From: JBFGFX01 sp965232455
GTDB taxonomy: Bacteria; Pseudomonadota; Gammaproteobacteria; Steroidobacterales; Woeseiaceae
Length of the DNA: 64,000 nt
NCBI GenBank assembly: GCA_965232455.1
Contig: OZ246981.1
Coordinates: 372,001-436,000, forward strand
Direction of reading: 5' to 3'
The position numbers and the translations under genes were made by a program. A model generated the notes under the pieces. It saw only the letters and a list, made by a program, of their open reading frames with translations. It did not search any database and was not told where the DNA came from. Positions within the stretch are counted from its first letter, which is position 1. Each line of letters starts with the position of its first letter. Below, piece by piece: positions 16,910 through 25,431 of this stretch.

Positions 16910-17629
16910 GTGAGTCGGCTAATGCTTGTGCGCCACGGTCAGGCGCGTCTGTTTACCGACGATTACGACCGTTTGTCCGAACTCGGCGTCGCGCAGGCGA
17001 AAGCGCTTGCGGCGCGGTGGCTGGCGTCCGGCATTCAGCCGGACCAGGTCTGGTCGGGGAATCTGCAACGGCAGATCGCCACGGCGGAGGCGGTCGGCGC
17101 GGCGTTTGTCGGCGCGGGCCGCACCTGGCCGCAGCACGCGACGGACGACGGGCTCAATGAATACCCGGCCGACGAGATTATGACGGTTTTGGGTCAGCAG
17201 CTGCGCGCGCGCGACGGCGATATCGCCGCGCTCGCCGACGCCTACGAAGCGGCGGACGGGGACGAGGACCGGTACCGGCATTTTCACAGGTTCCTGTCCG
17301 CCGTCATCACGCGTTGGGTCGCCGGCGACCACGCGGGTATTACGCTGCCGACGAGCTGGTCGGCCTGGAGCGGGCGGGTGCGCCGGGTCTTTGCGGACAT
17401 CATGGCTGCGTCGGGCAGCGGCAAGACGATCGCCGTGTTCACCTCGGGGGGTGTCATCGGGGTGAGCGTGCAGACGGTCCTGGCGGCGCCGGCCGTCAAG
17501 GCGGCCGAGCTGAATTGGCGCATCCATAACGGCTCGGTGACTCGCTATACGTTCAGCGGCGAACGCGTGTCGCTGGATCAGTTCAACGACGTCGCGCATT
17601 TGTCCGCGGAGCTGCTGACCTACCGCTGA
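16910..17629 (+). CDS. Histidine phosphatase family protein
   Basis: A 239-residue protein of the phosphoglycerate mutase-like superfamily. The catalytic LVRHGQA motif is at residues ~6-12, and the QRQIATAEAVG segment (WSGNLQRQIATAE) provides the second Arg. Start GTG 16910 is used; ATG 16922 would begin just at the motif. It is divergent from gloB. Its substrate is unknown; such proteins dephosphorylate sugars, nucleotides or phosphoproteins. Confidence 0.8.
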   Translation: MSRLMLVRHGQARLFTDDYDRLSELGVAQAKALAARWLASGIQPDQVWSGNLQRQIATAEAVGAAFVGAGRTWPQHATDDGLNEYPADEIMTVLGQQLRARDGDIAALADAYEAADGDEDRYRHFHRFLSAVITRWVAGDHAGITLPTSWSAWSGRVRRVFADIMAASGSGKTIAVFTSGGVIGVSVQTVLAAPAVKAAELNWRIHNGSVTRYTFSGERVSLDQFNDVAHLSAELLTYR

Positions 17630-17880
17630 TCCGCGCGCGATTCGCGCGTCCATATGTGACATATCCAGCCGCGTCGCTTTCGGCGACCGGCGGCCGGGCG
17701 GCGCGCGGCCGGCCCGGTCATCGCAAAACCCGAACAAGTGCTTGAAAAATGGTGGAACGGGTGGAGGATATTCCCATATGCGTGTTGCAAAATAGTCACA
17801 AAATCCCGCCGATGTAGACTTCCGTTCAGGCAATTCGCTAACAAATTGACATACCAACGTATTTCTGCGACCTTTCTATC
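17630..17880. other. Non-coding stretch between histidine phosphatase and RNA candidate
   Basis: No convincing gene. It holds a 13-bp palindrome (ATATGTGACATAT, 17652-17664), a GC-rich hairpin with CCGGGC (17694-17699) pairing GCCCGG (17712-17717), and an isolated perfect TTGACA at 17846-17851 with no matching -10. It probably contains the 3' end of the phosphatase transcript and the promoter of the RNA described next. Confidence 0.4.
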
Positions 17881-18024
17881 CAGACACGAGTCTCCTTTCA
17901 ACAACAACTGGAGACTCAAGGCAGTTTCAACGACACCTTCAGGTACAACTTGGCGGGGGACACGTAGGCCAAGCGACGAGTACTAAAAAGGTATGCGGCT
18001 CCCTCGGGGGAGCCGCTTTTTTTT
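17881..18024 (+). ncRNA. Candidate structured small RNA ending in a terminator
   Basis: About 144 bases without a reading frame fold into three hairpins. The first is GAGTCTCC / GGAGACTC (17888-17895 with 17910-17917, 14-base loop). The second is CTTGGC / GCCAAG (17949-17954 with 17968-17973, loop GGGGGACACGTAG). The third is a strong terminator. No gene follows on this strand for 2.5 kb, so the terminator must end this transcript rather than guard a downstream gene. I recognise no Rfam family. It could also be the 3' UTR of the histidine phosphatase gene. Confidence 0.45.
17995..18024 (+). terminator. Rho-independent terminator
   Basis: A perfect 9-bp stem (GCGGCTCCC / GGGAGCCGC) with a TCGG tetraloop followed by eight T. 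This is the strongest intrinsic terminator in the window. It lies 40 bases before the end of the convergent molybdenum hydroxylase gene. Confidence 0.92.
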
Positions 18025-18064
18025 GTCCGCAAAAACGCCCGCCCGCCGCGACGCCGGCGCCCGG

Positions 18065-20365
18065 TCAGGCGTTCAGTTGCCGCCAGATCGCGTGTGCCGT
18101 CACCGGCATGTCGATGTCCTCGACACCGCGACTTGCCAGTGCGTCCAGGACGGCGCTGACGAGCGCCGGTGCCGCGCCCACGGTGCCGGCTTCGCCGGCT
18201 CCCTTGATGCCGAGCGGATTGCGCGGCGATTCGATTTCCTGGTAGTTGAAATCGACGTCGGGTATCCAATCGGCGCGCGGCATAGCGTAATCCATGAAGG
18301 TCGCGGTCAGCAGCTGCCCGCCGTCGCTGTCGTAGACCGCGTGCTCCGAGCACGCCTGGCCCAGACCCTGGGCAATCCCACCCACGATCTGACCCTCCAG
18401 AAGCAGCGGATTGACGACGGTGCCGACGTCGTCTTCAACCGTGTAGCGCAGGATGTCGAGCACTCCGGTATCCGGGTCGATTTCGACTTCACAGATATGA
18501 CAGCCGTTCGGGAAGGTGCCGGCTTCGGGCGAAAACGCCTCGCTGCCGTACAACCCCGGTTCGACGCCGTCCGGACGATCCCGGTAACTGGCCGCGGCGA
18601 CCTCGGCGATGTTCTTGACGCGGTCGGTGCCGGCGATACGGAAATCGCCCGCGTCGAACTCGATGTCCAGCGGCGCGGCTTCCAGCATTTCCGACGCCAT
18701 TGAGCGGCCGGCGTCGATGACTTTCTCGACGCTGCGGTAGAGTGCCGAACCGCCCATGACCATCGAGCGCGAGCCGCCGGTGCCCTCGCCGGTCGGCACC
18801 CGCTCGGTATCTCCCTGAACGATGTCGATGACGTCCGGATCGATGCCGAGTCCGGCCGCCACCATCTGGGCGAAACTGGTCTCGTGGCCCTGGCCGCTCG
18901 ACTGCGTACCGACCAGGACCGTGACCCGCCCGTTTTTTTCGAACTTGACGTGGGTCCGCTCGCTGCCAAAGCCGGCGCAAATTTCGACGTAATACGCCAG
19001 TCCGATGCCGCGTAATTTCCCGTTGGCGGCGCTCTCCGCACGTCTCGTCTCGAAATCGCGCCAACCGGAGCGTTCGATCGCCTTTTCCATGAGCCGCGCG
19101 TACTCGCCGGAGTCGTAGCTGCGCCCGGTGAGCGTCCGGTACGGGAACTGTTCGGGCCGAATGAAATTCATTCGCCGGATTTCGTCACGGCTCAGCCCGA
19201 CGGTCTTCGCGGCGCGATCGACCAGACGTTCGATGAGGTAGGCCGCTTCGGGTCGGCCGGCGCCGCGATAGGCGTCCACGGGTACCGTGTTGGTGACCGC
19301 CATCGTAACGTCGATGTAGCCGGTCGGGATGTCGTAACAGCCCGAACTCATGCACGCGCCGAACCAGGGGATGAAGGCGCCGCCCTGGCTGCTGTAAGCG
19401 CCGAGGTTAGCGTCGATCGACACGCGTATGGCCTGGAACCTGCCGCTCTCGTCCATCGCAAGGCTGGCTCGCGTCACGTGATCGCGTCCATGCAGATCCG
19501 ATAAAAAGCTCTCGCTGCGCTCGGCGATCCATTTCACCGGCCTGCCCAGGGTTTTTGCGGCGTATACGGCCACGACCGTTTCGCACTGCAGGAAAAATTT
19601 CAGCCCGAACGCGCCGCCGACGTCCGGCGAGATGACGTGCAGGTCGTCGAGATCGATGGAGTTGAGGATTCGCTTGCGCAGCGAGTGGACACCCTGGCAG
19701 CCCTGGTAAACGGTCATCTTGCCGGTGGCGCTGTCGAAAGCCGCAACGCATCCGCGCGGTTCCATCGCCGTCGGTGCCAGCCTGTTGTTGACGATCTCGA
19801 CGCTGGCCGTGTGCGCGGCTTCGGCGAAAGCGGTTTCCGTCGCGGCCCGGTCCCCGTACTCGAGAACGCCAAAACGATTGTCCGGCACGCTGTCGTGAAT
19901 CGTGGGGACGCCCCCGCGCAGCGCGTCACGCGGGATAACGACGGCATCGATCTCGTCCACGTCGAACTCGATGAGTTCGGCGGCGTCTTTCGCGGCGGCA
20001 ACGGACTCGGCAACGATGCCGACGACGGGTTCACCGACGTAGCGGACCCGGTCTCTGGCGAGCGGCGGCTGTTGGAGCGCCTGCCGGGCCGGCGTGATCG
20101 AGCTCGCCGGCATGTCGGAACCTTCGATGTCGCGGACGCCAGCGGCGCTGAGGTCTGCGCCGGTATAGACGGCCAGGACGCCAGGTGAATCGCGCGCGGC
20201 CTCGACATCGAGCTGAACGATGGTTCCGAACGCGTACGGCGACCGGAACACATGAAGATAGGTTTGCCCGGGGAAGACGATGTCATCGGTGTATCTTCCC
20301 TTGCCCTGCGTGAATCGCTCGTCTTCCTTGCGCCGTATTGGTTGTCCCGTCCCGAATTTACCCAC
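18065..20365 (-). CDS. Xanthine dehydrogenase-family molybdopterin-binding large subunit
   Basis: 766 residues, GTG start. N-terminal a/b hammerhead domain (~20-130), then the molybdopterin domain. Motifs are GVHSLRKR, the VAYRGAGR-type active-site loop (AYRGAGR), the SSGQGHETSF motif and a catalytic Glu in GAGEAGTVGA near the C-terminus. AYRGAGR, without the Cys of AYRCSFR, marks the form II group, not true CO dehydrogenase. Such subunits normally work with FAD and 2Fe-2S subunits encoded alongside; neither is present here. It probably hydroxylates an aldehyde or N-heterocycle. Confidence 0.9.
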   Translation of the reverse strand: MGKFGTGQPIRRKEDERFTQGKGRYTDDIVFPGQTYLHVFRSPYAFGTIVQLDVEAARDSPGVLAVYTGADLSAAGVRDIEGSDMPASSITPARQALQQPPLARDRVRYVGEPVVGIVAESVAAAKDAAELIEFDVDEIDAVVIPRDALRGGVPTIHDSVPDNRFGVLEYGDRAATETAFAEAAHTASVEIVNNRLAPTAMEPRGCVAAFDSATGKMTVYQGCQGVHSLRKRILNSIDLDDLHVISPDVGGAFGLKFFLQCETVVAVYAAKTLGRPVKWIAERSESFLSDLHGRDHVTRASLAMDESGRFQAIRVSIDANLGAYSSQGGAFIPWFGACMSSGCYDIPTGYIDVTMAVTNTVPVDAYRGAGRPEAAYLIERLVDRAAKTVGLSRDEIRRMNFIRPEQFPYRTLTGRSYDSGEYARLMEKAIERSGWRDFETRRAESAANGKLRGIGLAYYVEICAGFGSERTHVKFEKNGRVTVLVGTQSSGQGHETSFAQMVAAGLGIDPDVIDIVQGDTERVPTGEGTGGSRSMVMGGSALYRSVEKVIDAGRSMASEMLEAAPLDIEFDAGDFRIAGTDRVKNIAEVAAASYRDRPDGVEPGLYGSEAFSPEAGTFPNGCHICEVEIDPDTGVLDILRYTVEDDVGTVVNPLLLEGQIVGGIAQGLGQACSEHAVYDSDGGQLLTATFMDYAMPRADWIPDVDFNYQEIESPRNPLGIKGAGEAGTVGAAPALVSAVLDALASRGVEDIDMPVTAHAIWRQLNA

Positions 20366-20546
20366 GCTGTCGGTCCCTTGTGCGGTGACTGAGGTCCAGT
20401 TCGCATTGTGCGACCGGGATTACGCCTTTTCAATTCCCGCGAGGCGGGCGGTCCGTGTATTCGGGCCGAGCGGTTGCGGCCACGATCGATGATGAGATAG
20501 GTTCCGGTATCCGGCACATACCGGTCGCCAACAGGTCTACCCCGCA

Positions 20547-21026
20547 ATGAAAAACCCAAAATTCGGCAAGCTGATCAGGAAGATCAATCTGTATCCGCCT
20601 TACCTCGGTGCGGGAATTCGCGTGAGATCTTACCGAGACGACTTCACGCGTTTCGAGGTCGAGTTGCGGGCACGCTGGTACAACCGGAACCTGTTCGGCA
20701 CACACTTTGGCGGCAGCCTCTACGCGATGTCCGATCCGTTTTTCGTCTTCATCATCACGATGAATCTCGGCAAAGACTATATTGTGTGGGACAAAGCGGC
20801 GGCGATCGAATTTCTCAAACCGGCGAAGGGAACGATTCTCGGGGTGTTCGAGATCAGTGGGGAGCGCCTCGAGGCCATTCGGGTGGACGTCGACGACCTC
20901 GGTAAGAACACCTATCATTTCGAGGCGGATCTGCTTGATGAGGCGGGGCTGACCGTTGCCCGAGTTCGCAAGGAGGTTTACGTGCGGTCCAAAGCCGCCA
21001 GCGCGGGAAACAGAAGCCATCGGTGA
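20547..21026 (+). CDS. DUF4442 hotdog-fold protein (thioesterase-like)
   Basis: 159 residues. The hotdog helix region is GTHFGGSLYAMSDPFF, typical of the DUF4442 group related to PaaI thioesterases. A role in acyl-thioester hydrolysis is inferred from fold only. Its stop overlaps the GTG of the next gene (GTGA), so the two are co-translated. It is divergent from the Mo-hydroxylase gene. Confidence 0.75.
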   Translation: MKNPKFGKLIRKINLYPPYLGAGIRVRSYRDDFTRFEVELRARWYNRNLFGTHFGGSLYAMSDPFFVFIITMNLGKDYIVWDKAAAIEFLKPAKGTILGVFEISGERLEAIRVDVDDLGKNTYHFEADLLDEAGLTVARVRKEVYVRSKAASAGNRSHR

Positions 21027-21484
21027 GCAGGCTAACAAACAGAATCAACTTCTCCGTAATGACGTTGGTCGGTCTCGTGCTGACGATCACCGGCATCTAC
21101 TTCTATGTAGCCACGCAAAACTTCATGGATAAATCATCGGTGACGGACGGTGTTGTCATCGAGCTGCGCGGCAGCGTATCGATGGCACCCGTCGTGCAAT
21201 TCACCGACAAAAACGGCCAGGAGCGCGTGTTTACGTCCACCCACTCATCGAGTGCTCCGAGACACGATGTCGATGAACGTGTCCAGGTCATCTATGCCGT
21301 CGATGACGTCGGGGGAATCGTGGAGGCCTACCTATACGGCGGTTGGGAGCTGCCCGTCCGGCATTACGGCGTTTTGCTGTTCGGCCTGATGTTTTTCGTT
21401 CTTGGCATCGTGTTTGGAAAAGTCTTTTGGAACAGAGACCGCTTGTCGTTGCGCTTCGGCAGGACCCGGGATATCGAGTTCTGA
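21023..21484 (+). CDS. DUF3592 membrane protein
   Basis: 153 residues, GTG start overlapping the upstream stop. There is one membrane segment near the N-terminus (~13-31) and one near the C-terminus (~116-135), enclosing a ~75-residue beta-rich domain with the PVVQFTDKNGQERVF pattern of DUF3592. The function of the family is unknown. Confidence 0.75.
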   Translation: MSRLTNRINFSVMTLVGLVLTITGIYFYVATQNFMDKSSVTDGVVIELRGSVSMAPVVQFTDKNGQERVFTSTHSSSAPRHDVDERVQVIYAVDDVGGIVEAYLYGGWELPVRHYGVLLFGLMFFVLGIVFGKVFWNRDRLSLRFGRTRDIEF

Positions 21485-21689
21485 GAATCGGTTGCGACAG
21501 CCGGAAGTCGGCGGCCAGTTTCCCGTTCAAGACATCGGCACGGCCCGAGACGGTTTGATCATAGGCGCCGATCCGCCCGCCGCAGCCACCACTGTGGTGG
21601 GTCGCGGTTGTTGTCGCGGGTAAATGCAACGAATTCCTCCATGGGGTCCCCGGGCCCCCGTCTATATCGTTTCGCTGTGTAATCGGTTT

Positions 21690-21719
21690 TATCGAATATA
21701 ATAATATAAATATTCGATA
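21690..21719. promoter_or_regulatory. 30-bp palindrome in the katG promoter region
   Basis: TATCGAATAT, ten AT-only bases, then ATATTCGATA: perfect 10-bp arms. A TATAAT (21697-21702) lies inside, 90 bases before the katG start, so a protein bound here would cover the -10 box. It does not fit the classic OxyR ATAG-N7-CTAT pattern well. An operator for a peroxide- or metal-sensing regulator is the most likely role. Confidence 0.5.
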
Positions 21720-21788
21720 GCATCGATTAGTTGCATGCGGTGTAATCAAGAAGGAAAAGTAATGGTAATTACTCCAAGGGGAATTTCG

Positions 21789-24002
21789 ATGCATAAACGA
21801 ACTAAGCGGCTACTCGCCGTTCTCGCGGTAGCGTTGTTGCCCGGCTACGCGCTTGCCCAGGGCGATCCGAAGCCCAATGAATTCTGGTGGCCGGAACAGC
21901 TGAACCTCGCACCTCTTCGCCAGCACTCCGCGGATTCCGATCCGATGGGCGAAGACTTCAACTACGCCGAGGCGTTCGAAGCTCTCGACCTCGATGCCGT
22001 CAAAAAGGATCTGGAGGCATTGATGACGACGTCGCAGGATTGGTGGCCGGCAGATTACGGTCACTACGGGCCGTTTTTCATTCGGATGGCCTGGCACAGC
22101 GCGGGAACCTACCGCGTGGCCGACGGCCGCGGCGGCGCCGGCGGCGGTCAGCAGCGCTTCGAGCCGCTCAACAGCTGGCCCGACAACGCAAACCTGGACA
22201 AGGCGCGGCGGCTGCTCTGGCCGATCAAGCAGGAATACGGCAGGAGTATTTCATGGGCGGACCTGATGATCCTGACTGGAAATGTCGCGCTGGAATCCAT
22301 GGGGTTCAAGACCTTCGGTTTCGCCGGCGGCCGTGAGGACGACTGGGAGGCCGACCTCGTCTACTGGGGGCCCGAGAACGAATTCCTCGCGGACGAGCGC
22401 TACAGCGGCGACAGGGAGCTGGAAAAACCGCTTGCCGCCGTTCAGATGGGCTTGATCTACGTGAATCCGGAAGGGCCGAACGGCAACCCGGATCCGTTGC
22501 TGGCCGCCAAAGACATTCGCGAAACGTTCGGCCGCATGGCGATGAACGACGAAGAAACCGTTGCGCTCATCGCCGGCGGGCACACGTTCGGTAAAGCCCA
22601 CGGCGCCGCCGCCCCGTCGGATTGCGTGGGTGTCGAACCCGCCGCGGCGGGCCTCGAACAGCAGGGACTGGGCTGGGAAAACCGCTGCGGCAGCGGTGCC
22701 GCCGGCGATACGATCACCAGCGGGCTGGAAGGCGCATGGACGGCTAGCCCGGTTGCCTGGACCACCCAGTTCTTGGACAACCTTTTCGCGTTCGACTGGG
22801 TGCAGACGAGAAGCCCGGCCGGTGCGATCCAGTGGATTCCCGATACCGAGGCCGCGTCCAACATGGTGCCGGACGCGTTCGATCCCACGAAGCGCCATGC
22901 GCCCATAATGCTGACGACGGACCTCTCGCTGAAATTCGATCCGAGCTATCGCGAGATTGCGCGGCGTTTCCAGGAAAACCCGGCGGAATTCGAGTCCGCC
23001 TTCGCCCGGGCGTGGTTCAAACTAACGCACCGTGACCTGGGCCCGCGGGCACGGTACATCGGCACGGACGTTCCCGTCGAGGAACTGCTTTGGCAGGATC
23101 CCGTTCCCGCGGTCGATCATGCGCTGATCGACGCGGACGATGTCGCGGAGCTGAAGGCCGAAATTCTCGACTCTGGGCTGACGTTGCCCGAGCTCGTCAG
23201 GACTGCCTGGGCCTCCGCGGCAAGCTTCCGCGGCACCGACATGCGCGGTGGGGCAAACGGCGCGCGCGTTCGCCTGGCGCCGCAGAAGGACTGGGAGGTC
23301 AACAACCCGGACGAGCTGTCGAGAGTGCTTGGACGTCTGGAACGCATCCAGAGAGACTTCAACCGCGGACAATCCGGCGGAAAAAGAATATCGCTCGCCG
23401 ATCTGATTGTCCTTGGCGGCGCGGCGGCCGTCGAGCAGGCCGCAAGAAGTGCCGGGCAGGACGTGCAGGTTCCGTTCATCCCCGGCCGCAACGATGCGTC
23501 GCAGGACCAGACCGACGTAGCGTCATTTGCAGTGCTCGAACCGACGGCAGACGGGTTTCGCAACTACTTCGGCAGCGGCAACCGCAGATCTCCGGCGGAA
23601 TTGCTGGTTGATCGGGCAAACATGCTGACGCTTACCGTTCCCGAAATGACCGTCCTGGTCGGTGGTCTGCGGGCTTTGCAGGCGAATGCCGGAGAATCCC
23701 GGCACGGTGTGTTCACGGACCGTCCCGGGACCTTGAGCAACGACTTTTTCGTCAACCTGCTCGATATGTCGACGAAATGGACCAAGTCGTCGGCAGCCGA
23801 AGGGATTTACGAGGGCCGTGACCGCGCGACGGGCGAACTGAGATGGACGGCAACGCCCGTCGATCTCGTGTTTGGTTCGCACGCCGAGCTTCGCGCTATC
23901 GCAGAAGTTTACGCCGAAGACGGCGCGGAGCAGAAGTTCGTGCGTGACTTTGTCGATGCATGGAGCAAGGTAATGACGCTCGATCGCTTCGACGTGACCT
24001 GA
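21789..24002 (+). CDS. katG: Catalase-peroxidase, secreted form
   Basis: 737 residues. The start is ATG 21789 (AAGGGGA ahead), giving a clean signal peptide, MHKRTKRLLAVLAVALLPGY then ALAQ; another ATG at 21762 would precede it with polar residues. The distal pair is Trp102-His103, the Trp-Tyr-Met adduct is Trp102-Tyr224-Met250, and the proximal haem ligand is His265 in GGHTFGKAHG, all in register with the mycobacterial enzyme. It removes hydrogen peroxide, here in the periplasm. A second, degenerate peroxidase domain follows. A palindrome lies in the promoter. Confidence 0.95.
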   Translation: MHKRTKRLLAVLAVALLPGYALAQGDPKPNEFWWPEQLNLAPLRQHSADSDPMGEDFNYAEAFEALDLDAVKKDLEALMTTSQDWWPADYGHYGPFFIRMAWHSAGTYRVADGRGGAGGGQQRFEPLNSWPDNANLDKARRLLWPIKQEYGRSISWADLMILTGNVALESMGFKTFGFAGGREDDWEADLVYWGPENEFLADERYSGDRELEKPLAAVQMGLIYVNPEGPNGNPDPLLAAKDIRETFGRMAMNDEETVALIAGGHTFGKAHGAAAPSDCVGVEPAAAGLEQQGLGWENRCGSGAAGDTITSGLEGAWTASPVAWTTQFLDNLFAFDWVQTRSPAGAIQWIPDTEAASNMVPDAFDPTKRHAPIMLTTDLSLKFDPSYREIARRFQENPAEFESAFARAWFKLTHRDLGPRARYIGTDVPVEELLWQDPVPAVDHALIDADDVAELKAEILDSGLTLPELVRTAWASAASFRGTDMRGGANGARVRLAPQKDWEVNNPDELSRVLGRLERIQRDFNRGQSGGKRISLADLIVLGGAAAVEQAARSAGQDVQVPFIPGRNDASQDQTDVASFAVLEPTADGFRNYFGSGNRRSPAELLVDRANMLTLTVPEMTVLVGGLRALQANAGESRHGVFTDRPGTLSNDFFVNLLDMSTKWTKSSAAEGIYEGRDRATGELRWTATPVDLVFGSHAELRAIAEVYAEDGAEQKFVRDFVDAWSKVMTLDRFDVT

Positions 24003-24106
24003 TGCGCCGGCAATGGGCGCTCGGAAGCTGCCGAAAGGCAATTCGCCGGGCGCCGGACAGCTCGTGAAATGAGCTGCGAGCACCTTTTCGTGACTCATGG
24101 CAACAC

Positions 24107-24135
24107 GAACGGCGGCGTATTGAACGCCGCCGTTC
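24107..24135. terminator. Bidirectional hairpin between convergent genes
   Basis: A perfect 12-bp stem, GAACGGCGGCGT / ACGCCGCCGTTC, with loop ATTGA, midway between the ends of katG and the dehalogenase. There is no T run on either side, so it may act by pausing or with Rho. Confidence 0.6.
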
Positions 24136-24180
24136 TGCCTTGCGGTTCGCCGGTCCCGACGATTCGTTATTCGGCCGGTT

Positions 24181-25059
24181 TCACAAAAGCGTGCGCCGCC
24201 ATCGTGCAATCGCTTCACCGATCTGATCCGGAGAATCCTCCTGTATGAAGTGGATTCCCGGCACCGTGACTTCCTGCTGATTCGGCCAGCTTCGACAAAA
24301 CTCGCGCTGCGGGCCGGTGAGGATCGCACCCGGCTCCGCGTTGATGAACAGTTTCGGTAAATCGCTGGTCGACAGCCAGTCTCCGTAGGCGGCGACGATC
24401 GCATGGACGTCGTCCGGCTCGCCGTCGATCGGAATCTGCCGCGGCCAGGTCAAGGTTGGCCGCCGATCCTCGCCCGGGTTCTCGAAGGGACGGCGGTAGA
24501 CCGACATCTCCTCGGCGCCGAGCTCGCGGAGTATCGACCCCGGCAGTACCCGTTCCACGAATACGTTGTTTTCGAGGACCATGGTTTCGCCCGCCGAAGA
24601 GCGAAAGCCCTGAAAAATCTCGCGGGCGGCATCCGGCCATTCGTCCCAGCTAACGGGACGAACGAGCGCTTCCATGTAGGCGATGCCGAGCACCGCGCTC
24701 TGGTGCTGATAGGCCCAGTCGAACCCCAGCGCCGAGCCCCAGTCGTGCACAACCAGCGTCACGCGATCGTCGATGCCCAGCGCGTCCCAGGCGGCAAACA
24801 GGTAGTCGCGGTGTTCGACGTAGCGATAGCTGCCGGGACCCGGATCGTCCAGTTTGTCCGAGTCGCCCATGCCGATCAGGTCGACGGCGATGCAGCGTCC
24901 CTGCGACGCCAGATGCGGCATCACGTTGCGCCAGAGATAGGACGAGGTCGGATTTCCGTGCTGAAAAACGATCGGGTCGCCTTCGCCCAATTCGACATAG
25001 CGCATTTTTTTTCCATTGATCGAGAGTTCTTTCTTGGCAGGTTCTGAGGCGGATATCAT
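24181..25059 (-). CDS. Haloalkane dehalogenase (HLD-II type)
   Basis: A 292-residue alpha/beta hydrolase. The active-site set matches LinB with a constant offset of two: nucleophile Asp106 in HDWGSALG (LinB Asp108), Trp107 and Asn36 (in HGNPTSSYLW) for halide binding, acid Glu130 in YMEAL (LinB Glu132), and His270 (LinB His272). It hydrolyses haloalkanes to alcohol and halide. No dehydrogenase or other haloalkane genes are nearby, so its natural substrate is unknown. Confidence 0.92.
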   Translation of the reverse strand: MISASEPAKKELSINGKKMRYVELGEGDPIVFQHGNPTSSYLWRNVMPHLASQGRCIAVDLIGMGDSDKLDDPGPGSYRYVEHRDYLFAAWDALGIDDRVTLVVHDWGSALGFDWAYQHQSAVLGIAYMEALVRPVSWDEWPDAAREIFQGFRSSAGETMVLENNVFVERVLPGSILRELGAEEMSVYRRPFENPGEDRRPTLTWPRQIPIDGEPDDVHAIVAAYGDWLSTSDLPKLFINAEPGAILTGPQREFCRSWPNQQEVTVPGIHFIQEDSPDQIGEAIARWRRTLL

Positions 25060-25164
25060 CTTGATACACCATGCTTATTCCGATCCGGGCGTTACATTGT
25101 ATCGTGAATATTCCGTAATGCTCTGTTAGATTGTTGGCCCAAGCTCACCCACCAGAGATCTCCC

Positions 25165-25422
25165 ATGACGCCCGAAAATCGATCCGCCTACTGGCGAGCG
25201 AATCTGCGCCTCGTCGCCGGCTGCATGGCCGTGTGGTTCGTCTGCTCCTACGGTTTCGGCATTTTACTCGTCGACGAATTCAACCGGATCCAGATCGGCG
25301 GCTTCAAGCTCGGCTTCTGGTTTGCTCAGCAAGGTTCGATTTACGTGTTCGTCGGTCTCATCTTTTTCTACGCCTGGCGCATGAACAAGATTGACCAGAT
25401 CTACGATGTCCACGAAGACTGA
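25165..25422 (+). CDS. DUF4212 small subunit of a sodium:solute symporter
   Basis: 85 residues with two membrane segments (about 14-35 and 50-68) and the FWFAQQGSIYVFVGLIFFYA motif that defines DUF4212. This small protein is always encoded just before a VC_2705-type SSS symporter, as here (9-base gap), and is thought to be its partner. Confidence 0.92.
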   Translation: MTPENRSAYWRANLRLVAGCMAVWFVCSYGFGILLVDEFNRIQIGGFKLGFWFAQQGSIYVFVGLIFFYAWRMNKIDQIYDVHED

Positions 25423-25431
25423 GTTCCCGCG

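Noticed and set aside
18065..20365. Carbon monoxide dehydrogenase CoxL
   Set aside because: The active-site loop reads AYRGAGR, not the AYRCSFR with the Cu-binding Cys of true CO dehydrogenases, and no coxM/coxS genes are adjacent.
21581..21605. CCACCAC-T-GTGGTGG palindrome as a terminator after the DUF3592 gene
   Set aside because: The arms are separated by a single base and no T run follows; too weak to call.
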